Source of the DNA: CAVPDA01 sp963702495
GTDB taxonomy: Bacteria; Pseudomonadota; Gammaproteobacteria; Burkholderiales; Rhodocyclaceae
Direction: 5' to 3'
Length of the DNA: 64,000 nt
Assembly (NCBI GenBank): GCA_963702495.1
Contig: CAVPDA010000011.1
Location: forward strand, 7,874-71,873
In this document: piece after piece, positions 19,231-27,614 of the stretch
Layout of the letters: the number at the start of each line of letters is the position of its first letter
How positions within the stretch are numbered: the stretch's first letter is position 1
Program-made: the position numbers and the translations under genes
The notes under the pieces: generated by a model
The model's database searches: none
What the model was told of the DNA's origin: nothing
The model's input: the letters and a program-made list of their open reading frames with translations, nothing else

Positions 19231-19899
19231 GTGCCGTCCACCAAGCCTGCCCCTGCCGCCAATCGTCTGCTTGCGGCCTTGCCGCGCAAGGACCGCCAGC
19301 GTTTCCTGGCGCGCTGCGAGCCGGTCGATCTCGTCTTTGCCGAGGTCCTGGCCGAACCCGGGGAGCGCATTCGCCACGCTTACTTTCCCCCGCAGGGCTT
19401 CATTTCCCTGGCCGTACCGATGGACGAGCGCACCAGCCTGGAGGCCGGGCTGGTCGGCGACGAAGGCATGCTCAGGATCTCCCTGTTACTCGGGGTGGAT
19501 GTTTCGCCGCTGCACGCCCTGGTGCAGGGCGAAGGCCCGGCACTGCGCATGGCGGCTGCACCGTTTCGCGGCGAACTCGAACAGAGCCTTGCGCTGCAAC
19601 GGGAGCTGAAGCGCTACCTCTATGTGGTCATGGGCCAGCTTGCGCAAACGGCCGCCTGCACCCGCTTCCATGGGGTGGAGGCGCGCCTTGCCCGGTGGCT
19701 CCTGATGACGCAGGACCGCGCGCACTCGGACGCGTTTCATGTAACGCACGAATTCCTGGCCTACATGCTGGGCGTGCGCCGCGCCGGCGTCACCGAGGCC
19801 GCCGCTTCGCTGCAAGACTGCAAACTGATGAGCTATAGCCGCGGGGATGTCAGGATTCTCGACCGCGGCGACCTGGAGGCCGCATCCTGCGCGTGCTAG
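19231..19899 (+). CDS. Crp/Fnr-family transcription regulator 2
   Basis: 222 residues from the GTG at 19231, which has AGGAGGG 5 nt upstream; an in-frame ATG 14 codons earlier has no ribosome site. Layout is the same as the preceding gene: a beta-roll with RIRHAYFPPQGFISL, a dimer helix, then HVTHEFLAYMLGVRRAGVTE and DVRILDRGDLEA. The two are clearly related but well diverged, suggesting an old tandem duplication or two regulators of one process. Ligand and targets are unknown. Confidence 0.85.
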   Translation: MPSTKPAPAANRLLAALPRKDRQRFLARCEPVDLVFAEVLAEPGERIRHAYFPPQGFISLAVPMDERTSLEAGLVGDEGMLRISLLLGVDVSPLHALVQGEGPALRMAAAPFRGELEQSLALQRELKRYLYVVMGQLAQTAACTRFHGVEARLARWLLMTQDRAHSDAFHVTHEFLAYMLGVRRAGVTEAAASLQDCKLMSYSRGDVRILDRGDLEAASCAC

Positions 19900-20093
19900 G
19901 CGGCCGACAAAGCGACCTACGCGCGGTGGATGAGCTAGTTGCGCTAATTAAGTAGGAATGGAATGAGTGTGAGCGATCGGCATTGATCTATATGGGTTTC
20001 CGGTGCCCGACGTTGCACTGGTCCGGCGGCAGATGCCCGCAAGACCCGAGAATGCCCAGGGCATGCCATACACCAGACTTGGCATTAGCTCCC

Positions 20094-20220
20094 GGACCAA
20101 CCGGCCATGCGGCCAGCGGTATCGCCAACACCTGACGTCCGCGCGGAAAGACGCTACGCGTAGTGCAGCATGGCGGCCCGCAGCGCTTCCTTCACCCGGT
20201 CGCGCAACCGCGCCGGTTCC
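20094..20220. repeat. Junction repeat, copy B (nucleotidase remnant plus WYL end)
   Basis: Direct repeat of 12671-12797. The left part, read on the plus strand, encodes GPTGHAASGIANT and a stop, matching the last residues of the 5'-nucleotidase (GPTGHVASGIANH), but the rest of that gene is absent. The right part is the genuine C-terminal end of the WYL gene on the minus strand. Confidence 0.8.
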
Positions 20221-21131
20221 AATACCTCGACGTGGGGACCGTGCTTGAGGATGTCCATGATGAGCTCGCGGTCGTCGCCGTAGGGAAGCTGCAGGACCCA
20301 GGAGCCGTCCGCCTCGAAGCGGCCGCGCTGCTGCGGATGCCAGGCTTCGGTGGCGACCCAGCGCGCCCGCTCCGGACTGAAGCGCAGGCTCGCCCACTGC
20401 AGCTCGCGCCCGCCGAAGATGCCGTAGCCGGGCCCCAGCACTTCCTGCATGGTGCGATTGGCGACTTCGCGCGCGGGTTTCTCCAGCACCTCGCAGCGGC
20501 GGATGGAATCCACCGAAAAGTTGCGCAGTTCGCGCCGCACGTGGCACCAGGCATCGAGGTACCAGTTCTCCCGGTAGTGCACCAGGCGCTGCGGCGACAC
20601 CTCGCGCTCGGTGACTTCGTCCTTGCCGCGGGCGTAATAGCTGATGTGGAGCCGCTTGCGCCGCAACAGGGCCGATCCGACGCGCTCGAAATGTTCCAGG
20701 CGCAGGCGGCGCTTGCCCTGGCCGACGATGAGGATGCGTTTGCGAATCTCGTCCGCGGTGTTTTCCGCGGTACCGAGCAGCGCGTTCAGCCGCGCCATCA
20801 GCGGCTGGATGTGCGGCGCGAGGATGCCGCCCGGATCGAGATTGGCGAGCAGGTGCTGCATCGTCAGCAGGGCATGGATCTCCGCCGCAGAGAACCACAG
20901 CCCGGGCAGCTCGTACTGGCCGCCGATCCTGGGCGCCGCGCCGTCGAAACGGTAGCCGCTGACATCGCGGTCGAAGAGGATCGGCGCATTGAGCCGGTCG
21001 CGCATGTAGGCGAGATCGCGTTTGAGCGTCGCGCGCGAAACTTCCAGCGCCTCCTGCAGCCCCTGGAAGCTCACCACCCGGCGGTCGGTGAGAAGCTGGT
21101 CGATCTTGTAGACGCGTTCGGTCTGACTCAT
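20154..21131 (-). CDS. WYL-domain transcriptional regulator (YafY/DeoR-like)
   Basis: 325 residues. The N-terminal HTH (KIDQLLTDRRVVSFQGLQEA, VSRATLKRDLAYMRDRL) is followed by a WYL ligand-sensing domain (LHISYYARGKDEVTEREVSP, RLVHYRENWYLDAWCHVR) and a WCX extension (VATEAWHPQQRG to the end). Proteins of this type respond to unknown ligands, in some cases nucleic acid, and regulate nearby defence or repair genes. Here the neighbours are exopolysaccharide genes. Remnant evidence places an ancestral WYL end next to the 5'-nucleotidase downstream of recBCD. Confidence 0.9.
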   Translation of the reverse strand: MSQTERVYKIDQLLTDRRVVSFQGLQEALEVSRATLKRDLAYMRDRLNAPILFDRDVSGYRFDGAAPRIGGQYELPGLWFSAAEIHALLTMQHLLANLDPGGILAPHIQPLMARLNALLGTAENTADEIRKRILIVGQGKRRLRLEHFERVGSALLRRKRLHISYYARGKDEVTEREVSPQRLVHYRENWYLDAWCHVRRELRNFSVDSIRRCEVLEKPAREVANRTMQEVLGPGYGIFGGRELQWASLRFSPERARWVATEAWHPQQRGRFEADGSWVLQLPYGDDRELIMDILKHGPHVEVLEPARLRDRVKEALRAAMLHYA

Positions 21132-21171
21132 TCAGAACCGCTCCCGGATGCTCACCCTGCGGCGCGCCGGC

Positions 21172-22215
21172 TTAACCGCGAAGGTCCGCACCGAAGCGCG
21201 CCACGTACCAGGGCATGGCCTCCCGGATGCCCTCGTCCAGGCGGTGAGTCGGCGCGTAGCCGAGCAACCGCCGCGCCTTCGTGATGTCCGCTTGCGAATG
21301 GCGCACGTCCCCCGGCCTGAATTCACGGTAGACCGGCGTCACCGCCTTCACCCAGGGCGCGCTCGGCGCCAGCGCATCGCGCAGCATTTCGAACAGCCGG
21401 TTGAGCGAGGTGCGATCGTCCACGGCGACGTTATAGACCTGGCCGATCGCCGCCGGGTCGTCGGCCATCGCGGCCAGGAGGTTCGCCTGCACCGCGTTGT
21501 CGATGTAGCAGAAATCGCGGCTGGTCTCGCCGTCGCCGTTGATCGCCACTTCGTCACCCAACAGCATCGCGCGCACCCAGCGCGGAATGACCGCGGCGTA
21601 GGCGCCCTCGGGATCCTGGCGCGCGCCGAAGATGTTGAAGTAGCGCAGGCCGATCGTTTGCATTCCATAGCAGCGGCCGAACACATCGGCATACAGCTCA
21701 TTCACCAGCTTGGTCACGGCATACGGTGACAGCGGGCGGCCGATCACCTCCTCCACCTTGGGCAGCGCCGGATGATCGCCGTAGGTGGAACTGGAGGCGG
21801 CATAGACGAAACGGCGTACGCCGCCATCGCGCGCCGCCACCAGCATGTTGAGGAAGCCGTCGATGTTCGAACCGTTGGTGGTGATCGGGTCCGCCAGCGA
21901 GCGCGGCACCGAGCCCAGAGCCGCCTGGTGCAGCACGACATCGACATCGCGGCACGCCTCGCGGCAGGCATCCGCATCGCGGATGTCGGCCTCCAGGAAG
22001 CGGTGGGCTTTGCATTGCGCGGGCGGCACCGCCGCCTGGACTTCCTCGATGTTGCGCCGATGGCCGGTGGCCAGATTGTCGAGCCCGACCACCGTCTGGC
22101 CGAGCTTGAGCAGTGTCTCGACCAGATGCGAGCCGATGAAACCGGCGCTGCCGGTTACCAGCCAGCGCAAGGGCTCGCCAACCAGTCGCTGCCGTACGTC
22201 TTCGATTGAGTTCAT
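21172..22215 (-). CDS. tviC: NAD-dependent UDP-N-acetylhexosamine 4-epimerase (TviC/WbpP type)
   Basis: 347 residues from the ATG at 22215 (MNSIEDVRQRLVGEPLRWLV); the frame is open further upstream but only as a shadow of the dehydrogenase. Extended SDR motifs are present: VTGSAGFIGSHLVETLLK for NAD binding, the catalytic SSSTYGD and YAVTK (Y and K), and RYFNIFGARQDPEGAYAAVI. The family interconverts UDP-GlcNAc/GlcNAcA with the galacto forms. It lies 13 bp downstream of a UDP-sugar dehydrogenase on the same strand, the classic pair that makes UDP-GalNAcA for Vi-like polysaccharides. Substrate specificity is inferred from the pairing. Confidence 0.88.
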   Translation of the reverse strand: MNSIEDVRQRLVGEPLRWLVTGSAGFIGSHLVETLLKLGQTVVGLDNLATGHRRNIEEVQAAVPPAQCKAHRFLEADIRDADACREACRDVDVVLHQAALGSVPRSLADPITTNGSNIDGFLNMLVAARDGGVRRFVYAASSSTYGDHPALPKVEEVIGRPLSPYAVTKLVNELYADVFGRCYGMQTIGLRYFNIFGARQDPEGAYAAVIPRWVRAMLLGDEVAINGDGETSRDFCYIDNAVQANLLAAMADDPAAIGQVYNVAVDDRTSLNRLFEMLRDALAPSAPWVKAVTPVYREFRPGDVRHSQADITKARRLLGYAPTHRLDEGIREAMPWYVARFGADLRG

Positions 22216-22228
22216 GGATGGGCAGACC

Positions 22229-23509
22229 TCAGAGACGCCAGACGGTGACGCCTTCGCCGCCCAGGCTGACGGCGTCGAACTGGCTCTTGACGTCGGCCAC
22301 CACGCCCTTCGGCTGCAGCTTGGCGAGATAGTCGGAGAGCGGCCGTGCCTTGAACTGCCGGTGCGCGACGGCTGCCACGATCGCCGCTGCCTGAGGCAGC
22401 TGGTCCCAAGGCGTAAGCTGGACGCCATACTCGTGCGCAGCCTCGGCCGGGTCGGCGACCGGGTCGTGCACGTGCACGTCGGCACCGTAGGACTGCAGCT
22501 CCCGTATGACGTCGATGACGCGGGAATTACGCAGATCTGGACAATCCTCTTTGAAGGTGAGGCCGAGCACGATCACCGGCGCGTCCTTCACCATCCAGCC
22601 GTTGCGCACCAGGTGCTTCACGGTCTGCTCGGCGACGAACTTGCCCATGCCGTCATTGATGCGCCGTCCGGCCAGGATCACTTCCGGGTGATAGCCGAGC
22701 ATCTCCGCCTTGTGGGTGAGGTAATAGGGATCGACGCCGATACAGTGCCCGCCGACCAGACCGGGACGGAACGGCAGGAAATTCCATTTCGTGCCCGCCG
22801 CCTGCAGCACCTCCAAGGTGTCGATGCCGAGGCGCTCGAAGATGATGGCCAGCTCGTTCATCAGCGCAATGTTCAGGTCGCGCTGGGTGTTCTCGATCAC
22901 CTTCGCCGCCTCGGCCACCTTGATGCTCGAAGCCCGATAGACGCCGGCCGTGATGACGGAGCCATACATCTGCGCCACCCGGTCGAGCGTCTCCGGCGTA
23001 TCGCCGGAAACGACCTTGGTGATCCGGGTGAGAGTGCGCTCCTTGTCGCCCGGGTTGATGCGCTCCGGCGAGTAGCCAACAAAGAAATCCTGCTTCCACT
23101 TCATGCCCGAGTACTTCTCCATGATCGGGATGCAGATCTCTTCGGTCGCACCGGGATAGACGGTGGACTCGAAAACGACCGTCGTTCCGCGCTTCATGTG
23201 CTTGCCGACGGATTCGGAGGCGCCGATCAGGGGGCCGAAATCCGGCTGATGCGCATCGTCCACCGGCGTCGGTACGGCGATGATGATGAAATCCGCATCA
23301 CCGAGCGCCGCCGCATCGGTGCCCACGGTCAGTCGCGTCGCCGCCTTGAGGTCCTGCGTGGAGACCTCGCCCGTCGGATCGACATGACGTTGATAATTCG
23401 CCACCTTCTCGTGCGACCTGTCGAAGCCGATGGTGCGCAACTTCTTGCCGAACTCGACGGCAAGCGGCAGCCCGACATAGCCCAAACCCACAACTCCAAC
23501 CGTAGTCAT
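22229..23509 (-). CDS. tviB: UDP-N-acetylglucosamine 6-dehydrogenase (TviB/WbpA type)
   Basis: 426 residues, ATG with GAAGGA just upstream. The Rossmann N-terminus is VGVVGLGYVGLPLAVEFGKK, and VFESTVYPGATEEICIP is a family hallmark of the GlcNAc-acting branch. VGGHCIGVDPYYLTHKA contains the catalytic Cys, and VIVLGLTFKEDCPDLRNSRV the C-terminal binding domain. It oxidises UDP-GlcNAc to the uronic acid using 2 NAD+. First gene of the tviB-tviC pair, and probably the precursor supplier for the exopolysaccharide encoded to the right. Confidence 0.92.
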   Translation of the reverse strand: MTTVGVVGLGYVGLPLAVEFGKKLRTIGFDRSHEKVANYQRHVDPTGEVSTQDLKAATRLTVGTDAAALGDADFIIIAVPTPVDDAHQPDFGPLIGASESVGKHMKRGTTVVFESTVYPGATEEICIPIMEKYSGMKWKQDFFVGYSPERINPGDKERTLTRITKVVSGDTPETLDRVAQMYGSVITAGVYRASSIKVAEAAKVIENTQRDLNIALMNELAIIFERLGIDTLEVLQAAGTKWNFLPFRPGLVGGHCIGVDPYYLTHKAEMLGYHPEVILAGRRINDGMGKFVAEQTVKHLVRNGWMVKDAPVIVLGLTFKEDCPDLRNSRVIDVIRELQSYGADVHVHDPVADPAEAAHEYGVQLTPWDQLPQAAAIVAAVAHRQFKARPLSDYLAKLQPKGVVADVKSQFDAVSLGGEGVTVWRL

Positions 23510-24039
23510 TGTTTTCCTTCCAGAGACACGAATTCAGTTTGTCTGCTGCCCGGCCTGGACCCGATGCAGGGCGTGGATCAAGCGCATGATCCGTTGGCAG
23601 CGCCCGGATCTCCGGCCCTTTGCCAGACACAATCCAATTGTATCCATGATCGCCCGACTGCTCGCCACCAACCCGTTAGATGTTCCGCATGCACATTCGA
23701 AAATCGAGCCGGATGCGAGGACGGTCAGGACGGTCCCGCCCGCACCTTACCCAAGGCGTCGGTCTCCAGCCAATGGCTCGTCAGGACTCGGCCATGCTTG
23801 CCTTTGGCCGGCGAGAATCAAGATGGGCTCAGGCTAAAGCGATGGCAGACAGCGGCGGAAGGACGAACGCCGGTGACGAAGGGCGCGGCCTGGTCCCACC
23901 GTACAAGGCTATCGACGCCCTCCGGTGACAGGCGGGATTCCAAATGCGCCGGAGTGAGTCGAGCGGTGCAATCGAAGGTAGCACCCGGGACACCACTCCA
24001 AATGCCGGAACCAGGCGCGACTTGGGCGGTGTCGGCGCA
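23510..24039. other. Gene-free gap before tviB
   Basis: About 530 bp between the transglycosylase stop and the tviB start (both minus). Frames are open on both strands but none has a ribosome site or family features. It presumably contains the tviBC promoter, which I could not place. Confidence 0.45.
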
Positions 24040-25146
24040 TCAATCCAATTTTGCCAACTCGACCTTGCGCATCCGCGGCAATTCTGGCGACGGAGCGGTG
24101 ACTTTGGCGTCGTACGGATGCGCATCCTCCCGGAACAGTTGCAGAATGCGCTTCACGTAGGCACGAGTCTCGGCGTAGGGCGGGATACCGCGGTGGCGAT
24201 CGACCGCGCCTTCGCCGGCATTGTACGCCGCAGCCACCAACGCCACGTCGCCCTTGAAGTATGCGAGCAGCCATCTCAGGTAGGCCAGCCCACCGCGGAT
24301 GTTCTGGACCGGATCGAACGGTTTCTTGACATTGAAGCGGGCCGAGGTCTCGGGTATGAGCTGCATCAGGCCCTGGGCGTTCTTCGGCGACTTCGCCTGT
24401 GCATTGAAGTTGGATTCCGTGCGGATCACCGCAAGCGCGAGGTGAGGATTGACACGGTATTCCGGCGCCAGCTTCTTGACCAGATCGACCACCTTCTTCT
24501 GCCCGGCCGAGGTGGCCACAAACTCCCGCACAACGCCGATCTGCGCCAGCGCCTTTTCGCGCATGCATTGCGGCGTTCGAGCGACCGGTTCTCCGACCCG
24601 ACGCAGCATGTTGCGCGCGTGTTCGTCACCCTTCGCCGCCGCTGCCCGGAAGAAATACGCCGCTAGCGCATCGTCCCGCGCTACCCCCCGGCCATTGGCG
24701 TACATCCACCCGAGATTGAACTGGGCGCCGGCATCCCCCAACCGCGCGGCTTCGCAGTACAGGGCGATTGCCCGCGCCGGATCCTTTGGCACTCCCTCGC
24801 CATGTTCGTAGGCGATTGCCTGCTTGCGCAATGCAACGGGACGTGCCAGGGTCGCATCCGGATTATCCACCTGAGCCAGTGCACCAAAGCTCATCAGCAT
24901 CGCAAACACGGGGACCATTACGCTGACCGGATTCGCGCTGCACTTCGCGCGCCGTGATGAGCCGGAAAGCAGTACGGCCACGAGATGGAAAACGCTGCGG
25001 ATCGCCCCGCAGGTGCTCTCGAGGCGGAACGAGCGCGGACGCAGCGGATGTACCTGCGGAAACTTGGTGAAACGCCGTTCCGGACGCTCTTGGGCGTTGC
25101 GCCGGGGATATTTCACCGATATGACCGTCTCCGGATCGGACAGCAT
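24040..25146 (-). CDS. Lytic transglycosylase with Sel1 repeats
   Basis: 368 residues from the ATG at 25146, which has GGGAGGA 5 nt upstream. A long N-terminal leader precedes a hydrophobic segment (VMVPVFAMLMSFGALAQ) that is either a signal peptide or an anchor. Then come Sel1-like repeats (YEHGEGVPKDPARAIALYCE, AQFNLGWMYANGRGV) and a C-terminal SLT domain with the catalytic Glu in LALAVIRTESNFNAQAKSP, then AQGLMQLIPETSARF and VAAAYNAGEGAVDRH. It should cleave peptidoglycan glycan strands. Such genes are frequent in XrtA-type exopolysaccharide loci, perhaps to open the wall for the export machinery. Confidence 0.85.
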   Translation of the reverse strand: MLSDPETVISVKYPRRNAQERPERRFTKFPQVHPLRPRSFRLESTCGAIRSVFHLVAVLLSGSSRRAKCSANPVSVMVPVFAMLMSFGALAQVDNPDATLARPVALRKQAIAYEHGEGVPKDPARAIALYCEAARLGDAGAQFNLGWMYANGRGVARDDALAAYFFRAAAAKGDEHARNMLRRVGEPVARTPQCMREKALAQIGVVREFVATSAGQKKVVDLVKKLAPEYRVNPHLALAVIRTESNFNAQAKSPKNAQGLMQLIPETSARFNVKKPFDPVQNIRGGLAYLRWLLAYFKGDVALVAAAYNAGEGAVDRHRGIPPYAETRAYVKRILQLFREDAHPYDAKVTAPSPELPRMRKVELAKLD

Positions 25147-25243
25147 TGCGTCCTCCCTACGACCCCGGGGTCTTTGACGGTCGAGCAGGCGGGAGCCCTT
25201 CTCTAACCCCGGCCGTGGCCCGGGAGTCTGCCCGCGAAACGAG

Positions 25244-26626
25244 TCACTGGGCTCCCGCCCCCGTCAAGACGACACCCACTGTCTCGAACAGAACCACCAG
25301 ATCGAGGAACAGGGAGTGATTCTTCACGTAGTACAAGTCGTACTGAAGCTTCTGCACCGCATCTTCCACGGTTGAACCGTAGTGGTAGCGCACCTGGGCC
25401 CATCCGGTAACACCGGGTTTCACGCTATGGCGCGCCGCATAGAACGGGATCTCCCCCGACAACTGATCGACGAAGAACGGCCGTTCGGGCCGCGGGCCGA
25501 CGAGGCTCATGTCGCCTTTCAGTACGTTGAAGAGTTGCGGCAGCTCGTCGATGCGCAGCTTGCGAATCACGCGACCGACCCGCGTCACACGGTCATCGTT
25601 CGACGCCGCCCAGCGCGGTTTGCCGTCCCCCTCCGCATCGGTGCGCATGCTGCGGAATTTAAGCACGCGAAAGACGCGCCCGCCCTGCCCCACGCGCTCC
25701 TGGCGGTACAGCACCGGGAACCCGCTTTCCAGAGCGATCAGGACGGCAGTGATGATCATCGTCGGCGACGCCGCCAACAGCAGCAGCAGCGAAAACACGA
25801 TGTCGAACAGGCGCTTCATCACGACGCGCACCGTCCCCTGGCGAAATCCCTCGCCGAAGATCAGCCAGCTCGCCCGCAGCGAATCGAGCCGCACCTGACC
25901 AGTGGCACGCTCGTAATAGCTCGAAACGTCGAGTACCCGTACCCCGGCCAGCTTGCAGGCCAGGAGATCATTGAGTGGCAGCCCGCTGCCGCGGCGTTCC
26001 CGCACCGCGACGACGACTTCGTCAACTTGGTTGCGGAGAACGGTATCGGCCAGGGACGATCCGCTCGGCAAAATCCGTTCGGCCGCAACATGACTCGGGT
26101 CACCATTCGACACACCCAGAAATCCAACGATGCGTACGTCCGAGCCGAACTGTTTCAGCGACTGTTCCACGTCCGCCGCCTCGGCTCCCGTACCCAGGAC
26201 CAGCACGCGGCGCACCAGCATCGGCGCCGCTCCGCCATGGGCGGCAAGGCCGCGGACCACCACCAGGACACTCAGCGCCAGCAGCGACGCCAGCTTCAGC
26301 GCCTCCAGCCGAAACTCACCCCAGGGGAGACCCTCGAAAATCCCATAGGCCACCGGTAGCGCCAGCAGCCACGACGTGAAAACCCGCGCCATCGTCTGGG
26401 CCCGGGTGCGGCGGCAGTTGCCCCGGTAAAGGCCGAGCGCAGTGTTAAGCACCACCATCGTCAGCGCGAACAGCAGGGCGGAGGGAATGACCACTTCCAT
26501 CCCTGGTACGTCGCCATGGTAGAACCACAATGCCGCCAGAACTACGGAGAGGAAGAGGAGCAAGGTATCGAGCACGACGTGCAAGATCGTGTTCGAGGGG
26601 AACCAGTGGCTGAACAGCCGAACCAT
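25244..26626 (-). CDS. Undecaprenyl-phosphate sugar-phosphate transferase, TIGR03013 type, copy 2 (intact)
   Basis: 460 residues from the ATG at 26626, with GGAGGT 7 nt upstream; the longer frame adds 50 unsupported residues. Starts MVRLFSHWFPSNT. Membrane helices are followed by RRVLVLGTGAEAADVEQSLK, KRLFDIVFSLLLLLA, YRQERVGQGGRVFRVLKFRS, LRIDELPQLFNVLKGDMSLV and GPRPERPFFV. Same role as the broken copy at 16.4-17.8 kb, with identical order of motifs and end (VLTGAGAQ versus VLGGAGAR). This is the one likely to initiate repeat-unit assembly. Confidence 0.92.
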   Translation of the reverse strand: MVRLFSHWFPSNTILHVVLDTLLLFLSVVLAALWFYHGDVPGMEVVIPSALLFALTMVVLNTALGLYRGNCRRTRAQTMARVFTSWLLALPVAYGIFEGLPWGEFRLEALKLASLLALSVLVVVRGLAAHGGAAPMLVRRVLVLGTGAEAADVEQSLKQFGSDVRIVGFLGVSNGDPSHVAAERILPSGSSLADTVLRNQVDEVVVAVRERRGSGLPLNDLLACKLAGVRVLDVSSYYERATGQVRLDSLRASWLIFGEGFRQGTVRVVMKRLFDIVFSLLLLLAASPTMIITAVLIALESGFPVLYRQERVGQGGRVFRVLKFRSMRTDAEGDGKPRWAASNDDRVTRVGRVIRKLRIDELPQLFNVLKGDMSLVGPRPERPFFVDQLSGEIPFYAARHSVKPGVTGWAQVRYHYGSTVEDAVQKLQYDLYYVKNHSLFLDLVVLFETVGVVLTGAGAQ

Positions 26627-27421
26627 ATTATTGACCTCCGCGAGGAGTATTGTTTTTCTCGAGCTACCGCAATTCGCTGTGCGTCCGTTTCCGACCTTCG
26701 ATGGCGCAAGCGACTTGCAGCGGCCCTTTCTTCTGTCCGGAGGCGAAACTTCCACCCCCTTTCTTAGTTGAAACACTTTACCGCGTCAGACTTTTTCTTA
26801 CCGTGAAGTAGGTCACGCGCCTACTTGCCATTCGTGCGGAGTCTATCTCCCGTTCGCAATTTCCCGCATTGACCGATCGCAATCCCATTCCCTATGAGGG
26901 GAGTTTTTCATTGTATCGACAAACACTTATAGATCAATAAGACCAAGAGACTAGGACAAGCGGATGACTGTCCTCGGCCAATTCACCGGTTCCGGACCCA
27001 GGCCGGACTCCAATCCAGTTCCAACCAACCACCGACGCGGCCGAATCGTATCGCCATCGCCAGGAAAGTAGCGTGAATTAAGTGGCAATGCGCCCCTTCT
27101 TGACTACCTCGCCGCAATGTCCGCCGCTTCGATTCCTCGTCCGCAGAGATCGCCACCCGCCCAAGGCGTCGATATCGGGGCGCCGGGACGGTGCTCTGGG
27201 CGCGAGCGCGGCGGGCCGGTGTCAAGCAACACCAACCGTACCTTCGAACGGGGAAATGGTCTGAGCGCGCCCGGGAATCATGCTGTCGCCATTCCAAGAC
27301 ATCGTAAGTAATTGTTATAGAAGCACTTATTAGAAGACGTCCGAACAAAGCGTCGGCTTATCAGCGACAGTTCCTTGTCCAAGCGGGCGTCCTATTTGCA
27401 TGATTTCATGGAAGGTTATGT
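26627..27421. other. Long intergenic region left of the first FN3 gene
   Basis: About 800 bp without a supported gene. It contains a hairpin AAGTAGG-7 nt-CCTACTT at 26806-26826 upstream of the sugar transferase, and AT-rich stretches around 26900-26950 that could be promoters. A GG-N10-GC pair at 27385-27400 is a second, weaker sigma-54 candidate for the FN3 gene. Confidence 0.45.
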
Positions 27422-27437
27422 TGGCACGAAAATCGCT
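27422..27437 (+). promoter_or_regulatory. Sigma-54 promoter of the first FN3 gene
   Basis: TGGCACGAAAATCGCT matches the RpoN consensus TGGCACG-N4-TTGCW, with GG at 27423-27424 and GC at 27435-27436 exactly 10 nt apart. It lies 193 nt before the ATG at 27615, giving a leader of about 165 nt. The FN3/PKD gene at 38.6 kb has the same motif at the same distance. Confidence 0.75.
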
Positions 27438-27614
27438 TTGGAGCGTGGATTGAGTTTTTCCATATATGAGCCGGGATGCCCCATAAAGGGAACGTCCCTG
27501 CAGCCGCAATCCCAGCTTGATAACACAAGGAAGGGCGGTACCCGGAGATGGACCGTGCACCTTCCGGAACCCTCGGCTGGGTTCGGCCAATACGATTCTG
27601 GGAGAAAAAATTTC

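Noticed and set aside
26983..27348. A 121-codon minus-strand frame in the long intergenic region
   Set aside because: No recognisable domain, no ribosome site, composition typical of non-coding GC-rich DNA.
27385..27400. A second GG-N10-GC pair upstream of the first FN3 gene
   Set aside because: Spacing is right but the match is poorer than the site at 27422, which also agrees with the promoter at 38399 in sequence and distance.
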